Origin: Cyclobacteriaceae bacterium
GTDB taxonomy: Bacteria; Bacteroidota; Bacteroidia; Cytophagales; Cyclobacteriaceae
Reading direction: 5' to 3'
Length of the DNA stretch: 64,000 nt
Assembly: GCA_030584025.1 (NCBI GenBank)
Contig: CP129487.1
Coordinates: 992,001-1,056,000 of the forward strand
In this document: positions 17,301-26,330 of the stretch, piece by piece
How the letters are laid out: every line of letters starts with the position of its first letter
How positions within the stretch are numbered: the stretch's first letter is position 1
Notes under the pieces: generated by a model
Told to the model about the DNA's origin: nothing
The model's input: the letters and a program-made list of their open reading frames with translations, nothing else
The model's database searches: none
Program-made: the position numbers and the translations under genes

Positions 17301-17332
17301 TTTTAGGGCATTTCATAGCTATAACCCTAAAA
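17301..17332 (-). terminator. Hairpin between OstA-like gene and sorting-domain gene
   Basis: TTTTAGGG and CCCTAAAA form an 8-base-pair stem with a 16-base loop in the 87-base gap after the OstA-like stop on the minus strand. No clear T-tract follows, so it may be a weak terminator or a leader structure of the next gene. Confidence 0.35.
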
Positions 17333-17354
17333 TTTTGAAAGAAGTAACAATAAT

Positions 17355-18893
17355 TTAAAACCGGGTACGTTGGGGCGCGGGCAGTTCGGACTCCTTTTTC
17401 TGCTTGACAACATCCGTGCGGGTTGGGCGGGTGTCGATTTTCCATTCAAATCCCGGTAGCAGCATGTCATCTTTCTGGAGTTCGTGTGGTGGAATAAAAT
17501 CCGCCTCCGGGTTGGTGTAGAAACTCAGGTTGTTAACGCGGGCATCTTTAAAACGAATGACAATATTGCTGCAGATAATTTTATTCATTCCCATGAGCAG
17601 GTTGGTTTCGTCTTCCAGGGCGAAGTAAATGCTCTCCCCATTTCCATCCACATTCACCTGATGCAGTTTTTTATCACGGAAAAAGGCAATCATTTTCCGG
17701 CCTTTAATCTGGTTGAAATTTTTTATGGTATCAGTTGAGATGACAAATGAATTGCTGGACATGAATATTTTACTAATGGTTTTATTTTCGATCAACATCG
17801 TGATCGTGTCGGCTGTCATTTGGTTACCGGAGGTCCATAAGGCAGGAGCTTTGTAGAAGAACATCATGGAATCTGCCTGCCGGTATTCGAGCGAATCGGC
17901 TATCCCTTGCAGGTCGCTTTTGAAAATTTTAACGTTATGGTAGGCAAGCAATCTTTTTTTAGTCGGGTCCTGACTGTCGATTGACACTAATGTATCAGCC
18001 GAAAGAAAAAGCGTATCGCCTTCTTCGGTAACCTGAGCCAACCACGCATTGTTGTACACCTTGGCAATTCCCTTTTGTTTATCAAGGGTAGCATCATCAC
18101 CGTAGATGGTAAGATTTTCTTCTTTGTGCGTCATCACCACATCTCCACTTACGGTATAGAATTTTCGCAGATCGTCCAGTTTGATTTTTTTTCCGGTTAA
18201 GGTATACGATGGCGATTCTGCTTGTCCTTGTTTAATGTCGGACTGTTGGCTTCTGGTATCGTATTCACCACCTTCATATACAAATGTGCTCCCATCTTTA
18301 TCGATTACGGTTGTTTCCGTTCGAAAGTAGATGACCTTAGAAGCAGAGTTGTATTGCAATGAATCCGACTTCATGGTATAATCCGGATTCACCACATTCA
18401 CATTTCGTTTGAAAGAGGCCATGTTGGTATTAACCTGGTAATACCCTTTGTTACTGGTAAGTGTGTTGATGCTATCCACCAACTTTCCACCATTGAAATA
18501 ATAGGCTTCATTTTTTATTCGATCGAAGTCGAGGTAATCTGTGTATAACGTTGCTTGTGCCAGCTTGGTGAACACTACGTTGTTGCGTAGTCGCGCAACA
18601 CGGGAGTTACCATCGTAATCGGCTTTGTTGGACGTTATGGTTACGGAGTCGCCTTCAATAATACGAACCCGGCCAAAAGCTTCCACTGTATTTTTGGCCC
18701 GGAAAAAATGAGCAGAGTCGCAATAAATGGTGGTTTTACTTTGCTCGAAGATTACGTTGCCGATTACCCGATCGAAACGTTCACCATCTTTAACGCCACC
18801 TTTTAACTGGTCGGCCTGCTTGAGTGTTACCCGACTTTGTGCCAGGGTAAAACCGAACGGTACCAATAAAAGGATGAGGAGTACAAAACGCAT
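17355..18893 (-). CDS. OstA/LptA-like periplasmic protein
   Basis: A 512-residue exported protein of the OstA-like family related to LptA/LptD N-terminal domains, which carry lipopolysaccharide across the periplasm. The signal peptide is MRFVLLILLLVPFGFTLAQ; the ATG at 18893 is chosen as it starts this peptide. The first 300 residues repeat the beta-jellyroll pattern (GNVIFEQSKTTIYCDSAHFF, GRVRIIEGDSVTITSNKADYDG and similar), as in tandem OstA domains. The C-terminal part continues in beta-strand repeats and ends in a basic tail. The length is far greater than E. coli LptA and matches Bacteroidota members. It is divergent from tilS. Confidence 0.85.
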   Translation of the reverse strand: MRFVLLILLLVPFGFTLAQSRVTLKQADQLKGGVKDGERFDRVIGNVIFEQSKTTIYCDSAHFFRAKNTVEAFGRVRIIEGDSVTITSNKADYDGNSRVARLRNNVVFTKLAQATLYTDYLDFDRIKNEAYYFNGGKLVDSINTLTSNKGYYQVNTNMASFKRNVNVVNPDYTMKSDSLQYNSASKVIYFRTETTVIDKDGSTFVYEGGEYDTRSQQSDIKQGQAESPSYTLTGKKIKLDDLRKFYTVSGDVVMTHKEENLTIYGDDATLDKQKGIAKVYNNAWLAQVTEEGDTLFLSADTLVSIDSQDPTKKRLLAYHNVKIFKSDLQGIADSLEYRQADSMMFFYKAPALWTSGNQMTADTITMLIENKTISKIFMSSNSFVISTDTIKNFNQIKGRKMIAFFRDKKLHQVNVDGNGESIYFALEDETNLLMGMNKIICSNIVIRFKDARVNNLSFYTNPEADFIPPHELQKDDMLLPGFEWKIDTRPTRTDVVKQKKESELPAPQRTRF

Positions 18894-18947
18894 GGCGCCA
18901 AAATTAACCAAAAACTTAAGCATTGCAGGAAGGCACATGAGCACGAA

Positions 18948-20291
18948 TTGTATCTTTGGCCTGTGTTACAGCAATTTCTGAACCATATTGATAAGCATAA
19001 GCTCTGTTCTAAGCAAGATCGGGTACTGCTTGCAGTAAGTGGTGGGTTGGATTCGATGGTCATGCTGGATTTATTTGTGAAGGCAGGATTCAATCTTGGC
19101 GTAGCGCATTGTAATTTCCAACTTAGGGGTAACGATTCGGATGAAGATGAGCGCTTTGTTCGGGAGAAAGCGGAGGCGTTGCAAGTTCCCTTTTTTATTA
19201 CCCGCTTTAATACCAAAGCCTTTGCAGATGAGCGGGGCATTTCAACTCAAATGGCCGCCCGTGATTTGCGCTATGAGTGGTTTGACGAATTGTTGAATAG
19301 TGAAGGGTACAACTTTGTGGCAACGGCACATCATGCCAACGATGCCATTGAAACTTCCTTGCTGAATTGGGTAAAGGGAAGTCTGTTAGTTTCAGGAATT
19401 CCAGTAAAAAACAGGAAAGTTATTCGCCCTGTATTGTTTGCCACGCGAGCGGAGTTGGAACAATATGCAAGTCTGCACAGAATTTCATGGCGGGAAGATT
19501 TAAGTAACGCTACAACGGATTACGAACGCAACTTCATCCGTCACCGGGTTTTGCCCTTGTTGAAAGAAATAAATCCTTCCTTGGAGCAGACCATACTTCG
19601 CGGCTGGAGAAAACAAGCCGGATCGCGGGAATTGGCAGAGGAAAATTTTAGTCGTTGGAAGAATGAGTTCATTACCTATAAAGGACATAATCTGGTAATT
19701 CCCAAACATGCTTTCAACACGTACACAAACAAGGCGTCTCTGTTATGGCATTTAATTCACCACCTGGGGTTTCATTTTGATGTATGTGAACACGTGGTGG
19801 AAGCGCTGAACGGACAACCGGGTAAAAAATTTGAAGGAGCCGGATATGAGTTGATTGTCGATCGGGATGCGTTAATTCTTTCACACACCGCACCAAAATG
19901 GAACGAGGTGGTGATTCAACACGATCAACACGATGCACAACTAGGTTCATGGAGCCTAAAACTTGAACGCATTTCGGTTGAAGACGCCAGGGGTCAATTA
20001 TCAAAAAGTTCAGGTAAGCACATTGCCCTGGTGGATGCGGATACGATAGCATTTCCGTTACAATGGCGTCAATGGCTGGCTGGGGATTCATTTTTCCCGT
20101 TAGGTATGAACAGTCGAAAAAAGGTAAGCAACCTATTGGTTGATGAGAAGGTCAACCGGGCAGATAAGAGTCGGGTGACGGTTTTACTATCGGCCGGAGA
20201 GATCGTTTGGGTTGTGGGCCACCGGATTGACGACCGGTTTAAACTCACCGATAAAACCCGTCATGTGTTACGGCTTGCAGTATCTCCATAA
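18948..20291 (+). CDS. tilS: tRNA(Ile)-lysidine synthetase TilS
   Basis: A 447-residue enzyme that converts the wobble cytidine of tRNA-Ile(CAU) to lysidine using ATP. The N-terminal PP-loop is VSGGLDSM at about residues 29-36; downstream come HCNFQLRG, ATAHHANDAIET and NFIRHRVLPLL, all typical, and the C-terminal TilS domain includes FFPLGMNSRKKVSNLL. The start codon is uncertain: TTG at 18948 or GTG at 18963; the latter begins VLQQFLNHI, close to relatives. It shares a 54-base divergent gap with the OstA-like gene. Confidence 0.93.
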   Translation: MYLWPVLQQFLNHIDKHKLCSKQDRVLLAVSGGLDSMVMLDLFVKAGFNLGVAHCNFQLRGNDSDEDERFVREKAEALQVPFFITRFNTKAFADERGISTQMAARDLRYEWFDELLNSEGYNFVATAHHANDAIETSLLNWVKGSLLVSGIPVKNRKVIRPVLFATRAELEQYASLHRISWREDLSNATTDYERNFIRHRVLPLLKEINPSLEQTILRGWRKQAGSRELAEENFSRWKNEFITYKGHNLVIPKHAFNTYTNKASLLWHLIHHLGFHFDVCEHVVEALNGQPGKKFEGAGYELIVDRDALILSHTAPKWNEVVIQHDQHDAQLGSWSLKLERISVEDARGQLSKSSGKHIALVDADTIAFPLQWRQWLAGDSFFPLGMNSRKKVSNLLVDEKVNRADKSRVTVLLSAGEIVWVVGHRIDDRFKLTDKTRHVLRLAVSP

Positions 20292-20410
20292 TTTGCCTGA
20301 TTATCCTTTTTCTTTGGTTCTCCGATTGATAAATTGCCACGCTTTTCAGCAACCCCATTCTCGGGTAAAAGCAACGAAATGAATTTCAACAACTTAAACG
20401 TGATTATTGT

Positions 20411-21340
20411 ATGAAAGTAACTGTAGTGGGTGCCGGTAATGTGGGCGCAACCTGTGCCGATGTTCTCGCATACCGGGAAATCGCCAATGAAATTGTATTG
20501 GTCGATATTAAGGAAGGTATTTCCGAAGGTAAAGCGCTTGACATCTGGCAAAAGGCCCCAATCGATTTGTACGACTCCCGTACCATTGGCTCAACCAATG
20601 ATTATTCAAAAACTGCCGGATCGGATGTGGTGGTGATCACCTCAGGTTTGCCACGCAAGCCGGGCATGAGCCGCGATGACCTTATCGGAACCAATGCCGG
20701 AATTGTAAAATCAGTTACTGAAAATATTATCAAGCATTCGCCTGATGCCATCATCATTGTGGTATCCAATCCGCTGGATGTAATGACTTACCAGGCGCAC
20801 CTGACTTCAAAACTTCCACGCACGAAAGTGTTTGGTATGGCAGGTATTTTGGATACAGCCCGTTACCGTGCGTTTTTAGCTGAGGCCTTGAATGTTTCGC
20901 CTAAAGATATTCAGGCGATGCTGATGGGAGGACATGGTGATACCATGGTGCCGCTTCCACGCTATACAACCGTAGCGGGTATTCCGGTAACGGAGTTGAT
21001 TGATGCTGATAAACTGAACGCGATTTTAGAAAGAACCAAAGTGGGCGGAGGTGAGTTGGTGAAACTTATGGGTACATCTGCGTGGTATGCTCCAGGTTCT
21101 GCGGCAGCGCAAATGGTTGAAGCCATTGTTCGTGACCAGCGCAGGGTATTCCCGGTGTGTGTGCAGTTAGATGGCGAGTATGGAATAAAAGACTGCTACC
21201 TCGGTGTTCCGGTTGTGTTGGGTAAGAATGGTATTGAAAAGATTATTGAGCTTGATCTGAACACAGGCGAGAAAGCATTACTCGAAGCCAGTCGCAAGGC
21301 TGTACGCGAAGTGATGGACGTGTTGGATAAGTTGGGATAG
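20411..21340 (+). CDS. mdh: Malate dehydrogenase
   Basis: A 309-residue NAD-dependent dehydrogenase of the LDH-like malate dehydrogenase group, catalysing malate to oxaloacetate in the TCA cycle. The nucleotide-binding loop is VVGAGNVGAT (residues 4-13); the substrate-binding loop carries GLPRKPGMSR, with the arginine that selects malate; VVSNPLDVMTY and the catalytic histidine in MGGHGDTMVP follow. Length is standard. It is transcribed alone, with 119 bases before it and a terminator after it. Confidence 0.95.
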   Translation: MKVTVVGAGNVGATCADVLAYREIANEIVLVDIKEGISEGKALDIWQKAPIDLYDSRTIGSTNDYSKTAGSDVVVITSGLPRKPGMSRDDLIGTNAGIVKSVTENIIKHSPDAIIIVVSNPLDVMTYQAHLTSKLPRTKVFGMAGILDTARYRAFLAEALNVSPKDIQAMLMGGHGDTMVPLPRYTTVAGIPVTELIDADKLNAILERTKVGGGELVKLMGTSAWYAPGSAAAQMVEAIVRDQRRVFPVCVQLDGEYGIKDCYLGVPVVLGKNGIEKIIELDLNTGEKALLEASRKAVREVMDVLDKLG

Positions 21341-21369
21341 ATTACAGATTTGATAGTGTGAATAAAAAG

Positions 21370-21393
21370 AGCCGGGTCAATCCGGCTTTTTTT
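21370..21393 (+). terminator. Rho-independent terminator of mdh
   Basis: AGCCGG (21370-21375) and CCGGCT (21382-21387) pair around GTCAAT and are followed by seven or more T. It lies 30 bases after the mdh stop. Confidence 0.85.
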
Positions 21394-21426
21394 AATGTCA
21401 TTATAAAATGATTGAATATAGGAAAG

Positions 21427-21774
21427 TCAATCCTTAATCCTGAGTTTGCTATCCGTGAGTACGGAAAATTTATCTATTAGTTCACTATAATATCTTTTGA
21501 TCATCCTGACTACAGTAGGAATTTTTTCTTGTGGGTTTTCTATTCTGATAAGCAAAATTCCTCTATGGGGAAGCTTAAAGCGAAAAACCAGTTCACCAAA
21601 ATCCTTGTCTTCAGTTAGTAGAAGAGCGTTATTATCACAGGCAATTTTTAGCACTAGTTCGTCTTGAATTGATGGTTGTTGTTCGGATATTGAATAGACT
21701 TCAAATTTATTATTTCTTAATTCAGTAACGATTCTGTAATCAACACTCTCGTCAGCAATAATGGGTTGTTTCAT
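21427..21774 (-). CDS. DUF5615 PIN-like toxin
   Basis: A 115-residue PIN-fold protein of the DUF5615 family. The acidic residues expected of a PIN nuclease are seen in ADESVDYRIV near the N-terminus and in LLLTEDKDFGELVF in the middle. The gene begins 4 bases after the stop of a DUF433 gene, the standard antitoxin partner, so the pair is read as a type II toxin-antitoxin system related to VapBC, with RNA cleavage as the likely toxin activity. Catalytic activity is inferred from the fold, not demonstrated. Confidence 0.85.
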   Translation of the reverse strand: MKQPIIADESVDYRIVTELRNNKFEVYSISEQQPSIQDELVLKIACDNNALLLTEDKDFGELVFRFKLPHRGILLIRIENPQEKIPTVVRMIKRYYSELIDKFSVLTDSKLRIKD

Positions 21775-21777
21775 GCA

Positions 21778-22002
21778 TTAAACAGCAAGCGTTTTCTCAT
21801 GTTTGGTGCTTTCGGCTGCGTAAAGAAGACAAGCTTGAATGTCTTGTGGGGTTATCCGGGGGTAGGCTTTCAATAACTCATCAATTGAGTAGGCTGACGC
21901 TAACTTTTCAAGTATTAACTCCACCGGTATTCTGGTACCCTTGATGACCGTTTTCCCAAACATGATGTCTGGGTCAGATGATATATGATCTCTCCATTTC
22001 AT
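21778..22002 (-). CDS. DUF433 antitoxin
   Basis: A 74-residue DUF433 protein with the family signature: ISSDPDIMFGKTVIKGTRIPVELILEKLA, then the helix-turn-helix-like region ELLKAYPRITPQDIQACLLYA. DUF433 proteins are DNA-binding partners of DUF5615 toxins and usually repress their own operon. The start codon is only a few bases downstream of a -7 promoter element embedded in an inverted repeat, fitting autoregulation. Confidence 0.87.
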   Translation of the reverse strand: MKWRDHISSDPDIMFGKTVIKGTRIPVELILEKLASAYSIDELLKAYPRITPQDIQACLLYAAESTKHEKTLAV

Positions 22003-22008
22003 ATGATT

Positions 22009-22021
22009 GTATCAAAGATAC
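22009..22021 (-). promoter_or_regulatory. Promoter -7 element within operator-like palindrome, DUF433 operon
   Basis: On the minus strand TATCTTTG (22020-22013) matches the Bacteroidota -7 consensus exactly. It is framed by the perfect inverted repeat GTATC-AAA-GATAC (22009-22021). A transcript from here would have a leader of only a few bases before the ATG at 22002. A DUF433 dimer binding this palindrome would block the promoter. Confidence 0.5.
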
Positions 22022-22070
22022 AGATTTGTATACTAATTTCCTTTTTTGGAAGGCGTCAAATTCTAACCCT

Positions 22071-22724
22071 TCAGATCAACTTCATAAGCTGATCTATGCT
22101 CAGGTCATCGAAATCACGTATTGTCAGATCAGTATTGTTCAGTTCCTCTTCACTATGCGTTGTAGTAATCCCGATCACCTTTGAGCCCGAGGCTTTCGCA
22201 GCAGCAACCCCGGATAATGAATCTTCAATCACAATGCATTGTGCATTTGGCAGGTTTAGCGCTTTTGCGGATTTGAGGTAAATCTCCGGATTGGGTTTGC
22301 CGCGACTCACCATGCTTTCATCCAGAATAAGATCAAAGTAGTGCCCGATGCCGGTGGCGCTTAAAATGAAGTCGACATTGGCGCGTGGGGCTGATGTAGC
22401 GATTGAACGGGGAATGTTATTTGTTTTCAACAGTTCAAGAAATGTAACAAGTCCCTTTACCGGCTTAATAATGGGTGCATACAATTCGCGGAAGAGTTGT
22501 TCCTTCTCAAACGCATAAGCCTCAAGCTGCTCTTCAGTCAGTTTACCAAACAGGTTGGTGATCCAATCGCGGTTGGTGCGGCCGTAAACTTTGGTGCGTA
22601 ACTCTTCTTCGGTAAGATTAAATCCGTACCGCGCACAAAATTGTTGAATGGCAATTTTATGCGTGGGGTTGGTGTCCACAATCACACCATCCATATCAAA
22701 TACAACGGCAAAGGGTAACGACAT
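22071..22724 (-). CDS. HAD family phosphatase, beta-phosphoglucomutase-like
   Basis: A 217-residue HAD hydrolase of subfamily I. Motif I is FDMDGVIVDTN with the two catalytic aspartates, motif II is in IATSAPR, the motif III lysine in KPNPEIYLKSA and motif IV in IVIEDSLSGVAAAKA. The alpha-helical C1 cap lies between about residues 18 and 85. Substrate is probably a small sugar phosphate or similar compound. Its ATG overlaps the stop of the preceding methyltransferase by one base (TAATG), implying coupled translation. Confidence 0.88.
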   Translation of the reverse strand: MSLPFAVVFDMDGVIVDTNPTHKIAIQQFCARYGFNLTEEELRTKVYGRTNRDWITNLFGKLTEEQLEAYAFEKEQLFRELYAPIIKPVKGLVTFLELLKTNNIPRSIATSAPRANVDFILSATGIGHYFDLILDESMVSRGKPNPEIYLKSAKALNLPNAQCIVIEDSLSGVAAAKASGSKVIGITTTHSEEELNNTDLTIRDFDDLSIDQLMKLI

Positions 22725-23491
22725 TATTTTACGGCTTTATAGATCAATTCATGTTCCGGCAGCTTAAACCGGTTCCGGGTTTCCGGCATCAACTCGTCAA
22801 CGAAAGTATCGGCAACAGCTTTTAATCCCGACTGATTAATCCGGTCGACATAATCCTTACCGTACTTGCGAACGTGATCATCCTGCCCAAAAATTTTTTC
22901 TCGTTCTTTTGGATCGGTTATGGAATTATCTTCAAACGTTATATCTGGCACCGGTTCAAAAAAAGGAATTTGCAGAATGGCAAAACCACCCGGTTTTAAT
23001 ACACGGTAAATTTCCTTTAGCGCTTGCCGATCATCCTGTACGTGTTCCAAAACATGATTGCAAAGCACTACATCAAACCGATCGTCTTCAAACGGCATAT
23101 GGTGAATGTCCATTTTCACTTTGGCGAGTGGTGATTCAATATCAGCTGTGATGTATTGATCGCCATGCAGTTTTTCAAAATGCTTCATGAAGCATACTTC
23201 CGGAGCGATGTGTAGTACTGCTTTTTGACCTGAGAAGAAATCGGTTTTTTCTTTCAGATACAGCCACAACAACCGGTGGCGTTCAAGCGCCAGGCAGTTC
23301 GGGCATAGTGCATTTTCTCTTGGATGGATTCGGCCGTAAGGCAAAAATTTTCTAAAACTTTTTTCGCACACCGGGCACATGACGTTTTTACCGGCATAGG
23401 CCAAACTAAATACCCTTTGCCCTAAACCAGTTACCCGTTGCAGGTATTTTCTGGGCACATAACGGATCAGGAACGAAATTAGTCGTTTCAT
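22724..23491 (-). CDS. Class I SAM methyltransferase with N-terminal zinc ribbon
   Basis: A 255-residue SAM-dependent methyltransferase. Residues about 39-75 carry paired cysteines (CPVCEKSF and CPNCLALERHR) forming a zinc ribbon. The Rossmann part shows VLHIAPEVCF in place of the common glycine-rich motif I, ADIESPLAKVKMDIHHMPFEDDRFDVVLCNHVLEHVQDD and LKPGGFAIL, in the pattern of the type 11 family. The substrate is unknown; the AxE motif I variant recurs in similar zinc-ribbon methyltransferases near sugar or cell-surface genes. It is coupled to the HAD phosphatase downstream. Confidence 0.82.
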   Translation of the reverse strand: MKRLISFLIRYVPRKYLQRVTGLGQRVFSLAYAGKNVMCPVCEKSFRKFLPYGRIHPRENALCPNCLALERHRLLWLYLKEKTDFFSGQKAVLHIAPEVCFMKHFEKLHGDQYITADIESPLAKVKMDIHHMPFEDDRFDVVLCNHVLEHVQDDRQALKEIYRVLKPGGFAILQIPFFEPVPDITFEDNSITDPKEREKIFGQDDHVRKYGKDYVDRINQSGLKAVADTFVDELMPETRNRFKLPEHELIYKAVK

Positions 23492-23608
23492 AAAGCGGGC
23501 AAAGATAGCCCTTGCCTCTTTTAAGGCATGGCCTGTTTAAAACTTTTTTAACTTTCCGATCATCCTATATACAGTAACAGCCTAAAGCCAGTCAAAAAAC
23601 GTAGTTAC

Positions 23609-24241
23609 ATGCATGCAGAAACTTTACAGGACATGGCCCTGATGCATTCGGATACCCTGATCGAGCGCGCCCGACAAGGGGATAAGAATGCCCAAGGCAG
23701 GCTGGTACAGGTGTGGTACAAGCGTATTTATAATTATTGTTTTAAGTTTTTTCTCGACCATGACCTGGCCATGGAGGCTTCGCAGAAGGCTTTTATTTCT
23801 ATGTGTCGGAATATTGAAGCCTTGCAGGATGTGGGGCGATTTAAAAGCTGGCTGTACAAGATTGCCGTGAACAGTTGCCGCGAAGAAGCCAGAAAGATTA
23901 AAGGCGCCAAGGCGGTATCGTTTGATGCGGTGGTGAACGTGGAGGCGGAAGACTCGCCCGGTTGGGAAAGGACAGGACGAAGAAATGATAATCCGGAGAA
24001 GCATTATCAGCAACAGGAGCTGGCCGATTTGCTACAACAGTGCCTGAAGGAATTAAGCGAGGAGCAACGCGAAGTGGTGATTATGAAAGAGTATGAAGGG
24101 TTGAAGTTTCGCGAGATAGCTGAAGCGTTGAATATCTCGGAGAACACAGTGAAGTCAAGAATGTACTACGGACTTGATGCATTGAAGCGGATTTTAGAAA
24201 AGAGAAACATTACGAAAGAAACAGTGAGTTATGAACTATAG
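23609..24241 (+). CDS. ECF-type RNA polymerase sigma factor
   Basis: A 210-residue extracytoplasmic-function sigma factor. Region 2 spans about residues 35-100 (YNYCFKFFLDHDLAMEASQKAFI and RFKSWLYKIAVNSCREEARK) and region 4 about 135-195 (LKELSEEQREVVIMKEYEGLKFREIAEALNISENTVKSRMYYGLDALKRIL). It directs RNA polymerase to stress promoters and is normally held by the anti-sigma factor encoded next, whose start overlaps its end by 11 bases. Two alternative ATGs lie at codons 9 and 12. Confidence 0.93.
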   Translation: MHAETLQDMALMHSDTLIERARQGDKNAQGRLVQVWYKRIYNYCFKFFLDHDLAMEASQKAFISMCRNIEALQDVGRFKSWLYKIAVNSCREEARKIKGAKAVSFDAVVNVEAEDSPGWERTGRRNDNPEKHYQQQELADLLQQCLKELSEEQREVVIMKEYEGLKFREIAEALNISENTVKSRMYYGLDALKRILEKRNITKETVSYEL

Positions 24242-25082
24242 ACCTGATGAAGCCCTGTTGATCAGCTACCTGTATGGCGAGTTGCAGGGCGAAGAAAAAC
24301 GACAAGTGGAGCGCTACCTGGCGGAACATCCGGAAGCGTTGAAAGACGTGGAATCATTGGCTTTTGTAAGAAAAACATTAACCAACATTCCCGACAAGGA
24401 AGTGATTGCCCCACCGATTGTGTTTGATGATCACAAAACCCGGTACTTCTGGAATACGCCTTTTGGTCGTTCGTTAATGGGTATCGCTGCTTCACTAACA
24501 CTCATTCTTTTGGTTGGTAAACTCACCGGGCTCAATGCATCGTATACGGATAATACTTTTACCATTCGTTTTGGTGAACCAAAAGAACTACCGGTAACGG
24601 AAACGGTTCAACCTGGTTTATCGGCTTATGCTGTTCAGGAAATGATTGACCAATCGCTTACACGAAACAATGATCAATTACAAGCGCAATGGACTGAGAC
24701 GCAGAAAAAACTTGATCAATCCATCCGGACAAACCTGGCCAGTCGTTCAGATGCTGATTTCAATAAGCTTGTACAGCGCGTGTCTGCTGCCTCTGAAGAT
24801 CAGATCCAGCAGTTTGCTTTAACCCTACAGGCTGAAAATGCTTCGATGATCAAAGATTACCTCACCCTGAACTCAACGGATCAGCGCAAGTATATGGAAG
24901 AACTCTTGATTGATTTCGCCAAATACCTGGAGCAACAGCACCGCAACGATTTACAAGTGCTTCAGGCACGACTTAACTCGATTGAACAAAACACAGATTT
25001 ATTCAAACATGAAACCGAACAGATTTTGACCAGCATCATTAGCTCGGTGGATAACACAAATTCATTGGTAACTAAAAATTAA
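24231..25082 (+). CDS. Anti-sigma factor, single-pass membrane protein
   Basis: A 283-residue protein. The cytoplasmic N-terminus (YRPDEALLISYLYGELQGEE and following) has the anti-sigma domain pattern but no HxxxCxxC zinc motif. One membrane helix lies at about 84-102 (LMGIAASLTLILLVGKL), followed by a long periplasmic region dominated by charged helices and probable coiled coil (about 135-280). The gene overlaps the sigma gene by 11 bases, the hallmark of such pairs. The long helical periplasmic part could sense envelope signals or bind the secreted protein encoded downstream; that is inference. Confidence 0.85.
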   Translation: MNYRPDEALLISYLYGELQGEEKRQVERYLAEHPEALKDVESLAFVRKTLTNIPDKEVIAPPIVFDDHKTRYFWNTPFGRSLMGIAASLTLILLVGKLTGLNASYTDNTFTIRFGEPKELPVTETVQPGLSAYAVQEMIDQSLTRNNDQLQAQWTETQKKLDQSIRTNLASRSDADFNKLVQRVSAASEDQIQQFALTLQAENASMIKDYLTLNSTDQRKYMEELLIDFAKYLEQQHRNDLQVLQARLNSIEQNTDLFKHETEQILTSIISSVDNTNSLVTKN

Positions 25083-25094
25083 TATTTAACTAAG

Positions 25095-26282
25095 ATGAAA
25101 ACGATAATAGGCATTTTGATGAGTGGACTTGTGCTGATGGCCTCGCCTGCTTGGGCACAAAAGATAGACGAAGCGCGCATGGAGCGCGATATTGAAGTAG
25201 CGGAGAATATTCTGAAGACCCTGGTTCGGCAACAATTCGATCAGCAACGCATGTTTTTTGGCTTTAATGTGGAAGGCAGCTACCAGGAAGGTTTTGGCGT
25301 AACGTTTCGTTTCCCGGCCGACTTCACCACACCCATAGCTTTTAACATGTCAGGCATGGGTGGTGATGTGGTTTGGGTAGATGAAATGCCGCGAGGTTAT
25401 ACCTACTCGGTCACTACGCGTGAGGATCGGGAAGCCCAACAAAAGGCAAAGGAGGAGTTGGAGCGCGTTCGCTTAAAAGCCAAGACAGCACGGGAAACAG
25501 AAATTAATCCGGATAGCATTCGCCAGGTTTATAATGAAAAACTTATTTCAGCTGCAAAAGATTTTCTAGTGGATTATGGCGATTTAATCAGTCAACTTAG
25601 TCCAACTGAAAAAATTGTAATCACCAACCGTGGCGATCAACCACGCATCTGGGTAAACCAGTTCTTTACATCACCCAAGCGTTCACACCTGTCGGTTGAG
25701 ATTACAAAAGGTGACATTACTGCACACAAACAAGGCAAGCTTACACGTGAGCAGGCGCTGAAAAAAATTAATGTAGTCAATACGGAATCCGTTGATGCAG
25801 TGGAGCCAGACCTCGAGCTTTTATCGAGTATTTTCAACCGCTTGTATCGTTCCGATCTTTCCAACACCTTCTTCACCGATGAGGGCATATACTATGAACG
25901 TTTGAAGGATTTTGGGGCCGTGTATTACATGCGGGTTTACAGCAGCAACCAATTGCCAAACTCACGCCTGTTCAATATGCCCACCGCTCAATTGAGTGAA
26001 GTAGATCAGGAAGCGCGCGATAAGAAGGTAAAAGAGCTATATCCGGCTTTTGAAAAGGATATCAAGGAAAATATAGTGGAATATGGCCGTACCGTAAAGA
26101 GTTTGGGAGACAATGAATCGCTTATCTTTAACGTTAAATTAACCAAATGCGAGGGCTGCGGAATTCCTTCTTCGCTCGAATTATCGGTGAAAGGCAATGT
26201 GTTGAAGGATTACGCTTCGGGTAAAGTGACAAAAGAAGCAGCCATTGGCAAAATTTCAGTAAAAAAAGGTCAGGCGCAGTGA
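25095..26282 (+). CDS. Secreted protein of sigma/anti-sigma operon
   Basis: A 395-residue exported protein I do not recognise. The signal peptide is MKTIIGILMSGLVLMASPAWAQ. A charged helical segment at about 112-140 separates an N-terminal beta-rich part from a mixed C-terminal part; near the end a CEGC motif could form a disulphide or metal site. It begins 12 bases after the anti-sigma gene and the three form one operon, so a role as the sensed envelope component or an accessory of the anti-sigma factor is plausible. Confidence 0.75.
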   Translation: MKTIIGILMSGLVLMASPAWAQKIDEARMERDIEVAENILKTLVRQQFDQQRMFFGFNVEGSYQEGFGVTFRFPADFTTPIAFNMSGMGGDVVWVDEMPRGYTYSVTTREDREAQQKAKEELERVRLKAKTARETEINPDSIRQVYNEKLISAAKDFLVDYGDLISQLSPTEKIVITNRGDQPRIWVNQFFTSPKRSHLSVEITKGDITAHKQGKLTREQALKKINVVNTESVDAVEPDLELLSSIFNRLYRSDLSNTFFTDEGIYYERLKDFGAVYYMRVYSSNQLPNSRLFNMPTAQLSEVDQEARDKKVKELYPAFEKDIKENIVEYGRTVKSLGDNESLIFNVKLTKCEGCGIPSSLELSVKGNVLKDYASGKVTKEAAIGKISVKKGQAQ

Positions 26283-26330
26283 AACTTTCGCTGAGTGCCT
26301 GAGTAATTACACCACAGGGCCTCATCTTAT

